Translations under genes and position numbers: made by a program | The notes under the pieces: generated by a model | Told to the model about the DNA's origin: nothing | Database searches by the model: none | The model's input: the letters and a program-made list of their open reading frames with translations, nothing else | Shown here: positions 8,373 through 16,595 of the stretch, in pieces | Position numbering within the stretch: the stretch's first letter is position 1 | Layout of the letters: each line of letters begins with the position of its first letter | Source: Prosthecochloris sp. | GTDB lineage: Bacteria; Bacteroidota; Chlorobiia; Chlorobiales; Chlorobiaceae | Length of the DNA: 35,309 nt | Direction of reading: 5' to 3' | Assembly (NCBI GenBank): GCA_015482705.2 | Contig: JADMLA020000007.1 | Location: 1 to 35,309, forward strand

Positions 8373-8610
8373 TTGTGGTTGGTGCCGGTTTAAAAGCCGG
8401 AGAATAGGGAAGTACGTGAGATTCGTACACTGTACCCGCAACTGTAATGACGGAAAGCTTCCGTGAACTGCTTCATGGCTCCATGTTGTAGTATCGGAGG
8501 TATGTACGGTCACTGTGTTATGTTGATTTCCGCCTGGAAATCCACGGGAAGGCCATGTACATGATGCATTTCGTTATAAAGTCAGGAGACCTGCCAGTAA
8601 GCCACACTAC
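8373..8610 (+). promoter_or_regulatory. Cobalamin (adenosylcobalamin-class) riboswitch
   Basis: The conserved blocks of the cobalamin aptamer appear in the right order. These are GGTGCC at 8381, AGAATAGGGAA at 8401, CCCGCAACTGTAA at 8435, CGGGAAGGCC near 8545, ATGATG near 8561, and the B12 box AGTCAGGAGACCTGCC at 8580-8595. The closing stem pairs GTGG near 8375 with CCAC near 8602. A further hairpin, TACCG to CGGTA with inner AACTA/TAGTT (about 8609-8642), is in place to supply the kissing loop. A hairpin with a T-rich tail at 8687 makes transcription termination the likely output. The next gene in the same direction is the PduX-like kinase at 9182, so the riboswitch should turn the cluster off when B12 is plentiful. 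Confidence 0.95.
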
Positions 8611-8686
8611 CGGTTTATGAACTACGGGTTATAGTTTCGGTAACGCTTCAGTGTAATTTTCAAAAAATGTTGTTGTCGTATGCGAT

Positions 8687-8717
8687 GGGCTGTACAGCCC
8701 TGTGATTTCTTTTTTTG
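8687..8717 (+). terminator. Candidate riboswitch-controlled terminator
   Basis: GGGCTGTACAGCCC is a perfect palindrome (8687-8700) followed by TGTGATTTCTTTTTTT. It lies about 80 bases past the B12 box, a normal distance for an expression platform. The stem is short (five pairs if GTAC forms the loop), so it may need the upstream riboswitch fold to work well. Confidence 0.45.
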
Positions 8718-8843
8718 CTCTGCCATCGGTCGGTTTTGTCCTGATGGACGTTGTCCTTGTGGTATACGGAATGTGTTGCAAGGGTTAGTTGCCAAAAGTA
8801 GGGTAATCGGTCATTACTACCCGTTTTTTGTTTTTTTTGTTTT

Positions 8844-8877
8844 TTTACTTTGTCTAAATAAAAATAAATCATAAACT
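8844..8877 (+). promoter_or_regulatory. Metalloregulator box and internal promoter ahead of the metallophore-like cluster
   Basis: TTTACTTTGTCTAAATAAA (8844-8862) is an almost perfect 7-5-7 dyad and matches the box at 20257-20275 in 18 of 19 positions. It contains a possible -35 TTGTCT (8850-8855) with TAAACT (8872-8877) 16 bases later as a weak -10; the same spacing is seen at the other copy. It lies downstream of the riboswitch, so transcription starting here would bypass B12 control. The DtxR-family protein encoded at 20402 is the obvious candidate binder. Confidence 0.5.
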
Positions 8878-8884
8878 GAAGCGT

Positions 8885-9181
8885 GTTGATCGAGTTTGGC
8901 GGTTTTTCTTCTGCAGACTCCTGTTCGCAGAAGCGTCGTGCTTGAGAGATAAGCGTTTACTGTATAACAAGATGGTTGGAAAACCTGCTGCAGGTCATGC
9001 TTGTCTCGATATACTTTTGTTGTAAAGAGTGAGGTTTTGCAAGGCCTTTTTTTTAGGGGGTTGTGTTGTAAAAAGAAGGTGCTTTTAGCTGACTTTAAAG
9101 GTGTTTTTTGTTTTTGCTGTCCTAAGAATTCGGGGTTTCAAAGTGTCCGGTTTTGTTGATTTCACAACTAGTTCATGGGTC
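8885..9181 (+). other. Long untranslated leader before the kinase gene
   Basis: About 300 bases without a credible gene separate the internal promoter from the kinase start. A small dyad ACCTGC-T-GCAGGT lies near 8984-8996, and an AAGGCC followed by eight T near 9041-9054 could pause or stop polymerase. No clear Shine-Dalgarno sequence is seen before 9182. Confidence 0.4.
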
Positions 9182-10054
9182 ATGTTACAGAATGAAAAAC
9201 GATTTACGGGGGTGTGTCATGGAACGGTAGGTGAGATCATTCAGGGGCCGTTTCACATAAACAGGAACATATCGATCAGTGTTATTTCTCTTCATGCAAG
9301 AAAGTTCAGCTGGGTGCATTTCATGAACAGCGATTGTGACAATATAGAGCATGTTGCAAATGAAAAACCTCGTAGCATGAAAGCAATCGATCTCTACGGA
9401 GCACTTCATAAAACCAAGCGGCCGAAAGGAGAATGGGGTTTTTATTCGGAGCTCGTTACCGGGAAAGGGATGTCGAGTTCAACAGCGGACATTGTGGCTA
9501 CCATTCGTTGTCTCGACAAAATAAATGGCAGAGTCACGGATCAAAAGTCAGTATCGAAAATTTTGAAGGGGATAGAGCGGTCCGACAGCGTTTTCATAAA
9601 CCGCTATGCCTTGTACCTGAGTGATATGCAGCAGACTGTCAGAACATTCAGCTCCAAGCCCCAGCTTCATTGTTATTACATAGATGAAGGTGGACGGGTC
9701 GAAACGGAGGGGACCTATGAACTGCTGTTGATGCATTATCGCAAAAAGCTGCGAGAGTATCGCAGGAACCTCGATTCAGCCATCAGCGCTTTCGATAATC
9801 GGGATTATAGGAGGCTAGCGGAGTGTGCGACACAAAGTGCGATTTTGTCACAAAACGTGCTGCCGAAAAAGAATCTGGATTCATTCCTGAATTATAAAGA
9901 ACATTTCGAGGCTGACGGAATATTCATAGCGCATACGGGAACGCTTATCGGGTATCTCTATGCACGCAATCCTTTGGAAACAATGGTGGCTGACGTCGCG
10001 GCTTTTGCCAGATCGCTCGGACACCAGATTCACTATACACAAGCGGGATTTTGA
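9182..10054 (+). CDS. PduX-like L-threonine (or L-serine) kinase, GHMP family
   Basis: About 290 residues, close to PduX length. Two GHMP signatures are clear: GTVGEIIQG (residues 14-22), matching the GELIQG start typical of PduX-type kinases, and the phosphate-binding loop GKGMSSSTAD (94-103). The frame is open upstream to GTG codons at 9101 and 9143, but homology-like sequence begins only near the ATG at 9182, so I start there; the ribosome site is poor. PduX makes O-phospho-L-threonine for the cobalamin nucleotide loop, which fits the riboswitch. Here, however, the next gene, one base away, is a cysteine-synthase-like enzyme and no CobD-like decarboxylase is present. The product may instead feed a beta-replacement reaction. 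The substrate choice between Thr and Ser is not decided by the sequence. Confidence 0.8.
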   Translation: MLQNEKRFTGVCHGTVGEIIQGPFHINRNISISVISLHARKFSWVHFMNSDCDNIEHVANEKPRSMKAIDLYGALHKTKRPKGEWGFYSELVTGKGMSSSTADIVATIRCLDKINGRVTDQKSVSKILKGIERSDSVFINRYALYLSDMQQTVRTFSSKPQLHCYYIDEGGRVETEGTYELLLMHYRKKLREYRRNLDSAISAFDNRDYRRLAECATQSAILSQNVLPKKNLDSFLNYKEHFEADGIFIAHTGTLIGYLYARNPLETMVADVAAFARSLGHQIHYTQAGF

Positions 10055-10055
10055 C

Positions 10056-11060
10056 ATGTACGATCATATAGCTGACGCCATGAAAAAGCCGGCGATCATA
10101 AAGCTTGAAAGCAACCTTTTCGCATTGCGGTTCGAGACAATGAAGCTGTATTCCACAATAACGGCTGTCGAGCGTCTTCTCGATGAAGGGCGCATCGATA
10201 CGAAAACAACACTCATCGATAGTTCCAGCGGCTTGTATGCTTACGCACTTGCTATGGCTTGTCACAAGCACGGGTTGAAGTCCCGCATCGTTGCGTCTAC
10301 CACCATCAACAAAAGCCTTGCCGCATTGCTTGAAAACCTCGGGGCGCACGTGGAAAAAATACCGGCACAAACGACCCTGAAGCTGGACCAGAAGTTCCGT
10401 GTCGAAAAGGTGCTGGATGTGATGAAGAAAGAGCGGAATCACTACTGGATGCGGCAGTATCACGATGAGATTCATTATCTGGGTTACGAAGATGTTGCCA
10501 AACAGATAATACGGGAGGTAGGGACTGAAAATCTTACTGTTGTGGGTGCAGTGGGATCCGGTTGCTCGACCGGGGGGATAACGAGTTATCTACGATGTGA
10601 CAACGAGGATGTCAGGCTGCTTGGTATAGAGCCGTTCGGTAGTGTGACGTTTGGTAGTCAGGGTGTTCAGGATCCGGATATGCTGGTTGCCGGAATAGGT
10701 TCATCGATCGAGTTTCAGAATGTCAGGCATGAGCTGTATGACGACATTCATTGGGTGTCATTTAACTACTCGCGGGTTGGGGCCATACACCTCCTTAGGG
10801 ATTACGCGATATTTGCGGGGCTGTCGAGCGGTTGTGCTTATCTGGTTGCCAGATACGAGGCTGAGGCTGATCACCGTGGAAATTATGTGTTCATCATGCC
10901 TGATACGGGGCACCGTTACATCGATGCGGTTTTTACGGGCGATGAGGAGGTTTCGGATAGAGATTCTCTTGCACCCACAACCATACATGGTATGAATGAA
11001 ATCTCTCTTGACTGGTGCACGTTGAACTGGAATCGCAGAACATATACAATCAAAAAATAA
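10056..11060 (+). CDS. Cysteine synthase/cystathionine beta-synthase-like PLP enzyme (fold type II), divergent
   Basis: About 334 residues. The start ATG lies one base after the kinase stop; an earlier in-frame ATG (9960) would overlap the kinase by 95 bases. The KLESN opening (16-20) is followed by Lys30 (ETMKLYS) as the likely Schiff-base lysine. The substrate loop reads SSSGLYA (56-62), where cysteine synthases have SGNTG, so the usual Asn and Thr are replaced by Leu and Tyr. The phosphate-binding loop GSGCSTGG (167-174) and the late GLSSG and MPDTGHRY motifs are kept. SbnA, from the staphyloferrin B pathway, is a related enzyme that uses O-phospho-L-serine and glutamate. Being paired with an amino-acid kinase, this one may act on a phosphoamino acid to build a diamino acid or an amino-acid conjugate. 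That activity is inference. Confidence 0.82.
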   Translation: MYDHIADAMKKPAIIKLESNLFALRFETMKLYSTITAVERLLDEGRIDTKTTLIDSSSGLYAYALAMACHKHGLKSRIVASTTINKSLAALLENLGAHVEKIPAQTTLKLDQKFRVEKVLDVMKKERNHYWMRQYHDEIHYLGYEDVAKQIIREVGTENLTVVGAVGSGCSTGGITSYLRCDNEDVRLLGIEPFGSVTFGSQGVQDPDMLVAGIGSSIEFQNVRHELYDDIHWVSFNYSRVGAIHLLRDYAIFAGLSSGCAYLVARYEAEADHRGNYVFIMPDTGHRYIDAVFTGDEEVSDRDSLAPTTIHGMNEISLDWCTLNWNRRTYTIKK

Positions 11061-11067
11061 ACGAAAA

Positions 11068-12345
11068 ATGGCGCATATACTGATGATCGAGAGCTGGGTT
11101 GGAGGAACCGCCCGTTTATTACCGCCCATGATCAAGAAGCTCGGGCATGAATATTCTTTTGTCACCAGAAATCCTTCTCACTATGGTGCACAAGAGGGGA
11201 AAGATCACCCCGTTGTTGCCGGTGCGAAAAATACTATCGTGACCGAAACGAACGACATCGATGGCTTATGTGAGGTCCTTGAAGGTATCCACAAACGTGA
11301 GGCGTTCGATGCGGTTCTCACTATCTGTGACTATTACATCACAACGGTCACCCGTGTGGCCGACCGGCTCGAGCTTCCTCATCCGTTTCCGAAGAACAGC
11401 ACGGTTGCCCGACGTAAGGACCAGGTCCGTAAGGCGCTCACGCAGCATGGGTTGGCTAATCCGGGCTTTGACGTTGTGAACTCGGTCGAAGAGGCATTGC
11501 ATGCCGGAAATGACTTGGGTTACCCCTTGGTTATAAAGCCGACCGATCTTGCTTCGAGTGCTTTTGTGCGTATGGTGCATAACGGAGATGAGCTCAGTGA
11601 GTCTTGCAGGGCGATTATGGAATTCGAGACAAACTTCCGGGATCAGAAACGTGAAACGGCATGTTTGATCGAGGAGTACATGAGTGGGGAAGAGGTAAGT
11701 GTGGAGGCAATTACAATCGATGGGAAGACAACGATTATAGGCGTGACGGACAAGAGTATCAGCGGGACGCCGTTTTTCATCGAAGATGGGCATATGTTTC
11801 CGGCTCAGCTCGATGACACGCTTGCTGAAGAGGCTTGCGAATTGGCTGAATCTGCGCTGGAAGCGATCGGATTCGATAATGGAATAAGTCACACGGAAAT
11901 CAAGCTTACCGAACGTGGTCCGAGAATCGTTGAAATAAATCCTCGTCCGGCAGGGAACTATATCAGTGAGCTTATCGAACATGTTACAGGCAAAAGCCTT
12001 GTTGAAGCGTTTGTGCGCCTTGCCATTGGTGAAAAGCCGTCGATGATCCATGAGCGGAACGGTACAGGGAGCGCGGCGATCAAATTTTTGATGCCGGATC
12101 ATGGGGGGGTGGTGAAAAGCATTTCCGGTATTGAAACGCTGGAGAACAATGCGCATGTAACCCGGTGGCACCTGGAAGCGAAAGTGGGTGGGCACGTCAA
12201 CGAGCCTATAGACAACGGCTGTTATATAGGGCATCTGGTTGCCGTGGATTCGAATGGTAACGGTGCGAGAGCGATTGCCGAGAATGCAGCGGAATCTTTG
12301 AAAATTGAAGTTTCAACAAGCGAGAAGGAGGAAGTCAATGAGTGA
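11068..12345 (+). CDS. ATP-grasp carboxylate-amine ligase
   Basis: A 425-residue ATP-grasp enzyme. An N-terminal Rossmann-like pre-ATP-grasp domain (about 1-110) is followed by the central domain, with the ATP-binding lysine in YPLVIKPTD (from residue 152), the EEYMSGEEVSVEA strand, and the metal/ATP motif HTEIKL...EINPRPAGN (Glu289, Asn291). A C-terminal extension runs to the end. The pattern is that of the ATP-grasp_4/carnosine-synthase-like ligases that form peptide or amide bonds through an acyl phosphate. It begins eight bases after the PLP enzyme stop and overlaps the DUF364 gene by eight bases. In this order it most likely joins the amino acid made by the two upstream enzymes to a carboxylate or a second amino acid, a non-NRPS route. 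Confidence 0.88.
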   Translation: MAHILMIESWVGGTARLLPPMIKKLGHEYSFVTRNPSHYGAQEGKDHPVVAGAKNTIVTETNDIDGLCEVLEGIHKREAFDAVLTICDYYITTVTRVADRLELPHPFPKNSTVARRKDQVRKALTQHGLANPGFDVVNSVEEALHAGNDLGYPLVIKPTDLASSAFVRMVHNGDELSESCRAIMEFETNFRDQKRETACLIEEYMSGEEVSVEAITIDGKTTIIGVTDKSISGTPFFIEDGHMFPAQLDDTLAEEACELAESALEAIGFDNGISHTEIKLTERGPRIVEINPRPAGNYISELIEHVTGKSLVEAFVRLAIGEKPSMIHERNGTGSAAIKFLMPDHGGVVKSISGIETLENNAHVTRWHLEAKVGGHVNEPIDNGCYIGHLVAVDSNGNGARAIAENAAESLKIEVSTSEKEEVNE

Positions 12346-13159
12346 GAGTGTCAACTGCAGAGCTGCGACCATCCATGATCTGGTTGTGTCGGTTCTCGAG
12401 AATCAGTTCGAGCGGGATCCGGGCGATGTGTGCATAAGCGGAGCTTTTCATATAAAGCAAGGGACACGGTTGACTGAGAAGTCACAAAGGTACCGCAACA
12501 ATTATCTGCTGTTGCGAGCGGAAACCTCTTTCGGAGCATGCTCGATCGAGGAGAATGAGCTTTCGGATGAAATTGCGCACGAATTGCCAGGAAAAAGAGT
12601 GAGCAGTTTGCTGGAAGATGAGCGGCTGCCGGTTCGGGTCGCGGCTCTTGACGCGTACTTCAACCTTGTGCATCCTCATGAAAACAATTCCAGGGCAAGG
12701 CCGTTTGCACTCCCCGGAGGTACTGCGGTAGAACGGGCGAAGCATCGTGATGCTGCAATTACTTCATTGGTGAATATAGTGCCTGGTACCAGGGTGGCGT
12801 TGATTGGGGTGGTGAATCCGTTGGTTAACGCCATAGAGAATGCCGGCGGTATCTGTTTGCCTTGTGATTTCAATCTTCGCACTACCCAGGGTGGGCAAGT
12901 GATCGAGCAGGATATGCATACGATCATTTATGACTGCGACATGATCATTGCAACAGGCATGACGATGTCGAATGGAAGTTTCGATACGCTTCTGCAAGCG
13001 GGCAGGGAAAGCGGGGTGCCGTTGATCGTCTATGCACAAACCGGGAGTGGCATCGCCCCCAATTTTCTCGATAACGGCGTAGCCGCTGTTTCGGCGGAGC
13101 CGTTCCCGTTTTCCCAGTTCAGTTCTCACGAAACGACATTGTATCTGTATGTCTCCTGA
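12338..13159 (+). CDS. DUF4213/DUF364 protein (putative heavy-metal chelation domain)
   Basis: A 273-residue protein. The start at 12338 has a strong AAGGAGG ribosome site and overlaps the ATP-grasp stop. An in-frame upstream start at 12305 is less likely. The N-terminal half (YLLLRAETSFGACSI) resembles the DUF4213 enolase-like domain. The C-terminal half has the DUF364 pattern: GTRVALIGVVNPLVNAI, an acidic YDCDMIIATGMTMSNGSFD stretch matching the family TG-T-NG-D motif, and a final SGIAPNFLDNGVAAVSAEPF segment. The family name reflects a proposed metal-binding role that has not been well tested. Its place inside a synthesis/transport operon under a cobalamin riboswitch suggests handling of a metal or metal complex. 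Confidence 0.75.
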   Translation: MSESVNCRAATIHDLVVSVLENQFERDPGDVCISGAFHIKQGTRLTEKSQRYRNNYLLLRAETSFGACSIEENELSDEIAHELPGKRVSSLLEDERLPVRVAALDAYFNLVHPHENNSRARPFALPGGTAVERAKHRDAAITSLVNIVPGTRVALIGVVNPLVNAIENAGGICLPCDFNLRTTQGGQVIEQDMHTIIYDCDMIIATGMTMSNGSFDTLLQAGRESGVPLIVYAQTGSGIAPNFLDNGVAAVSAEPFPFSQFSSHETTLYLYVS

Positions 13160-14375
13160 GAAAGGTATCCATCAGTACTCGCCGGGTGAGCGAAAAAGCG
13201 GACTGCGTATCCTTCTGGTGTATACCTTTTTCATGGTTACCGGTTTTACGATGCTCATGCCGATGGTGGCCGTGCACTATGTGAACGATCTCGGCATGGC
13301 GGCAACGCTTGTCGGTGTAGCGTTGGCTTTGCGCCAAATAACGCAACAGGGGCTCGCCATAGGAGGAGGGATACTCGCGGATCTCTATGGAACGAAACTG
13401 ATGATAGGGCTCGGTGTTACTGTGCGTGCGATCGGATTCGCCGGTTTGGCGTTCGCCGACAGTGCATTGCCACTGTTTATCGCCCTTACGGTTTCGGCGG
13501 TCGGCGGCGCCTTGTTCGAAGCTCCCTATCAGGCTGCAATAGCGGCACTCACAACCAGTTCGGACAGGACACGATATTATTCCCTGAGCAATTGGGTGAG
13601 CGGTGTGGCCAGTACTGTCGGGCCTCTTCTCGGCGCTATTCTGGTCGGCTTCGATTTCATGACGGTCTGCCTTGTCTCTTCGGCATTGTTCTTTCTCTGT
13701 CTGGTTGTGATCACAAGACTGCCGGTTATACACACCCACCGGGAAAGCGGCCATGTGACCGATAACATACGACTTGTCGGCCAGGACCGCCGCTTCGCTT
13801 CTCTCATCATGTTGATGGCCGGCTACTGGATTGTCGCTGTTCAGATGGGCATCATCATTCCCTTGCAGGCTGGTATTACAAGTGGATCGAAGGGAGGTGC
13901 CGGTATCGCTCTGGCTCTGTCGGCAGCGATAACCATTGCATTGCAGTATCATTTGACCAGCAGACTGTCACGATCATACAGCAACCACGCTATCCTCACT
14001 GCAGGTATCGTCGTGTTCTCGGCCGGTATGGGTGCCATAGCTCTTTTCCAGAGTTTTTCAGGCCTGCTGTTCTGTGTGGCGGTCATTTCGACAGGCGCGG
14101 TTCTTGTACGGCCTACCTATCAGGCGATAATCGCCGATACGGCAAATCCAAAAGCCTTGGGGACATACCTCGGGGCAAGTTCTCTCAGTCTGGGATTCGG
14201 GGGGGCTATCGGACATATCACGGGAGGTGCGCTTTTTGATCTATCGGTCGAATCCCAGGTGCCGGGACTTCCATGGGCAACCTTCGCTGTTATAGGACTG
14301 ATTACGGCCATAGCGTTGCATTACTGGGTTCGGCGCGCGGGAGTCGCAACTACAGCTTTTTCAGATTGTAAATAA
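13149..14375 (+). CDS. Major facilitator superfamily exporter
   Basis: A 408-residue membrane protein with about 12 hydrophobic helices in two sets of six. The loop between helices 2 and 3 reads GGILADLYGTKLMIGLG, a form of the MFS GxLaDrxGrk motif, and the fourth-helix region resembles drug-proton antiporters of the DHA1/MdtH type (ALFEAPYQAAIAAL). The start overlaps the DUF364 stop by 11 bases, which supports cotranslation. Exporters of this type release siderophores and other small products made by neighbouring enzymes, so export of the cluster product is the simplest role. The start codon has no strong ribosome site, consistent with coupling to the upstream gene. Confidence 0.88.
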   Translation: MSPEKGIHQYSPGERKSGLRILLVYTFFMVTGFTMLMPMVAVHYVNDLGMAATLVGVALALRQITQQGLAIGGGILADLYGTKLMIGLGVTVRAIGFAGLAFADSALPLFIALTVSAVGGALFEAPYQAAIAALTTSSDRTRYYSLSNWVSGVASTVGPLLGAILVGFDFMTVCLVSSALFFLCLVVITRLPVIHTHRESGHVTDNIRLVGQDRRFASLIMLMAGYWIVAVQMGIIIPLQAGITSGSKGGAGIALALSAAITIALQYHLTSRLSRSYSNHAILTAGIVVFSAGMGAIALFQSFSGLLFCVAVISTGAVLVRPTYQAIIADTANPKALGTYLGASSLSLGFGGAIGHITGGALFDLSVESQVPGLPWATFAVIGLITAIALHYWVRRAGVATTAFSDCK

Positions 14376-14390
14376 CAACAGGAGTAAAAC

Positions 14391-15095
14391 GTGCTTAAAG
14401 CCAACGATGTGACAAAAAACTTCAATTCCCATATTGCTTTGAACAATGTCTCTCTTTCGGTAACCGAGGGCCAGATTTATTGTTTGTTAGGGGCAAACGG
14501 TGCCGGGAAGACGACTCTGATCAATCACTTTTTAGGCTTTCTGAAGCCAACTTCGGGAGAGGTGCTGGTCAATGGTAAAAACGTGATGAACTATCCTCTC
14601 GAAACCAAAAGGGATATTGCTTACATCCCTGAGAACGTCATGCTTTACGGAGTGTTGACGGGATTGGAGAATCTCGAATATTTTTCGGCGCTGGCGACAG
14701 GCCGGAAAAAGCCAAAAGACCTGTTGATGAAGTTGCTTACGGACGTCGGGTTGCGCCCGGAAGACGCGGTGCGCAGGGTTTCTACGTATTCGAAAGGAAT
14801 GAGACAGAAGGTCGGTATTGCGATTGCCATGGCCAAGAATGCAAAAGCCCTTCTTCTCGATGAGCCTACTTCAGGACTCGATCCGAAAGCCGCGAACGAG
14901 TTTTCCCTTCTCTTGAAAAAAGCGGCTGAAAATGGAGTGGCGGTTTTTACGACTACCCACGATCTGTTTCACGCAAAGGAGACTGGCAGTCGTATCGGGA
15001 TTATGCGCAGCGGGAGTATGCTTGCCGAGTTCAGCAGCGATGATGTGAGCCATACCGACATGGAGACAATTTATCTTAAAAATATGAGGGATTGA
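14391..15095 (+). CDS. ABC transporter ATP-binding protein (ABC-2 type)
   Basis: A 234-residue ATPase starting at GTG 14391 with AGGAG six to seven bases before. All motifs are intact: Walker A GANGAGKTT, signature YSKGMRQKV, Walker B ALLLDEPTSGLD, and H-loop TTTHD. The signature with SKGMRQK is typical of CcmA/NosF-like ATPases that serve ABC-2 permeases. It is followed two bases later by the first of two DUF3526 permeases, with which it must form one transporter. The sequence gives no direction or substrate. Beside a TonB receptor gene it may move the metallophore or its metal complex across the inner membrane. Confidence 0.92.
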   Translation: MLKANDVTKNFNSHIALNNVSLSVTEGQIYCLLGANGAGKTTLINHFLGFLKPTSGEVLVNGKNVMNYPLETKRDIAYIPENVMLYGVLTGLENLEYFSALATGRKKPKDLLMKLLTDVGLRPEDAVRRVSTYSKGMRQKVGIAIAMAKNAKALLLDEPTSGLDPKAANEFSLLLKKAAENGVAVFTTTHDLFHAKETGSRIGIMRSGSMLAEFSSDDVSHTDMETIYLKNMRD

Positions 15096-15097
15096 GT

Positions 15098-16489
15098 ATG
15101 ACCTGGCTTATCGTTTCCCGGGAGATACGGGAGTTTTACCGTGACGGCCGGTTTCTGTTTGGTGCAGGGCTGATCGTTGTGCTTTTTGTTACTGCATTTC
15201 TTGTCGGTTTCGAGCAGCGGAAAAATGTTTTTTCAGAGCGGGAAGTGGCTCAGCAGCTTGATTATGACGACTGGGTCAATCAGCCGGAGCGCCATCCGCA
15301 TGATGCCGCGCATCAGGGAATGCATGTGTTCAAACCAATTCCGCCACTTTCGTTCGTCGATCCCGGCATTACCAACTATGTGGGATCGACCCAATGGCTG
15401 CAGGCTCATCGCCAGACAGAAGTGAAGTTTCGCCCTGCCCAGGATGCGACCGGGCTTCAACGGTTTGGAAGTTTGACTCCCGCATGGATTATTCAGATGC
15501 TCGGTCCCCTGTTGATCATAGTTCTGGGCTTCAACAGCTTTTCAGGTGAACGCGAACAGGGTACGCTTCGGCAGTTGATCAGCCTGGGGGTTCCTTCATG
15601 GAAGCTGCTGGTGGGCAAAGCCCTTGCACTCTTTCTTGGTGCTCTTCTATTATTGGCACCTCTGCTGATGTTAGCGTTCTGGATTGCTTTCGGCGATGTA
15701 CAGGCAGGTGATCGCTATGATGTTTTGATCCGGTTGGGATTGCTTGTTTTAGGCTACCTGGTGTATCTCGGGATATACATTTTCATGGTTCTTACAGTCT
15801 CCGTGCTTACTCCTGCATCGAGAATTTCACTGGTCGTGTTATTGGCTGTCTGGATTGCCGGGACCATTCTTGCCCCCAGGGTGTTGGTCGATGTAGCCCG
15901 AATGGTCTATCCTACGCCGAATCAAGTGGAATTCAATGCACAGTTGAATCAGGAACTGCGAAAAGAATATACGAAAGCGTGGAAAGAGCATTTCGGTGTC
16001 GAAGATCGCTGGGGAACCGACGTGCCTTTGAGCCGCTGGGGTGAAGCGCTTCAGGTTGATGACCAGGCAGGGTATAATGCCATCGATCGTCATTTTGGAG
16101 CATTGTGGAACCGATATGATGATCAACAGAGACTACAGGAGTTTTTCGGATTCGTCTTTCCGATGCTGTCGGTTCGTTCGTATTCCATGGCAATAACCGC
16201 TACTGATTTTTCGCATCATCGGGATTTTGCTGTTTCTGCGGAACAGCATCGGCGTCTGATGCAAAACCTTATCAGCAGTGAACTTGTCGAGCATGCAGAC
16301 GGCCAGGGTGAGCATCATTTCGACTACAAGGTAAGTAAGGCGTTTTGGTCCAGAATTCCGCCATTCGAGTATGCTGCGCCCTCCGTATTGTTTGCACTGC
16401 AGAGGTCGCTGAACAGCTTTGCCATCATGTGCGCAACACTTCTTTTTTCCTTTGTTTTCGCTCTCTTGTCTTCGAGAAAACTTGTATGA
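15098..16489 (+). CDS. ABC-2 permease with DUF3526 domain (first of two)
   Basis: A 463-residue membrane protein. The ATG at 15098 has GAGGG seven bases upstream; a TTG two codons earlier is less likely. An N-terminal helix (about 20-40) is followed by a long external segment, then the ABC-2 block beginning LTPAWIIQMLGPLLIIVLGF and FSGEREQGTLRQLISLG. This is the hallmark of NosY-type permeases. Three or four more helices, a large soluble insertion with the DUF3526 feature SMAITATDFSHHRDF, and a last helix at the C-terminus complete it. The gene is coupled to the ATPase, and a second, related permease follows after a 106-base gap. Confidence 0.85.
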   Translation: MTWLIVSREIREFYRDGRFLFGAGLIVVLFVTAFLVGFEQRKNVFSEREVAQQLDYDDWVNQPERHPHDAAHQGMHVFKPIPPLSFVDPGITNYVGSTQWLQAHRQTEVKFRPAQDATGLQRFGSLTPAWIIQMLGPLLIIVLGFNSFSGEREQGTLRQLISLGVPSWKLLVGKALALFLGALLLLAPLLMLAFWIAFGDVQAGDRYDVLIRLGLLVLGYLVYLGIYIFMVLTVSVLTPASRISLVVLLAVWIAGTILAPRVLVDVARMVYPTPNQVEFNAQLNQELRKEYTKAWKEHFGVEDRWGTDVPLSRWGEALQVDDQAGYNAIDRHFGALWNRYDDQQRLQEFFGFVFPMLSVRSYSMAITATDFSHHRDFAVSAEQHRRLMQNLISSELVEHADGQGEHHFDYKVSKAFWSRIPPFEYAAPSVLFALQRSLNSFAIMCATLLFSFVFALLSSRKLV

Positions 16490-16595
16490 AAATACGTTTC
16501 ACGGTCTGAAACGGTCATAGTGGCAGATAGGCCTACGGGTTCCTGCCATATGGTTGTACTCGGTCGTGAGTTAATTAATCAGTTGGAGTTACCGG

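Larger units (their letters stand above)
8643..8884. repeat. 10-bp inverted repeat bracketing the terminator and metal-box promoter
   Basis: ACGCTTCAGT at 8643-8652 is exactly complementary to ACTGAAGCGT at 8875-8884, 222 bases apart. The first arm follows directly after the riboswitch. The second sits just after the predicted -10 element of the internal promoter, at or near its start site. The arms could pair in a transcript begun upstream, or act as two DNA half sites. Confidence 0.4.

Noticed and set aside
8680..8874. Short open frames on both strands inside the cobalamin leader
   Set aside because: They overlap the terminator-like hairpin and metal box and encode low-complexity Phe/Lys-rich peptides.
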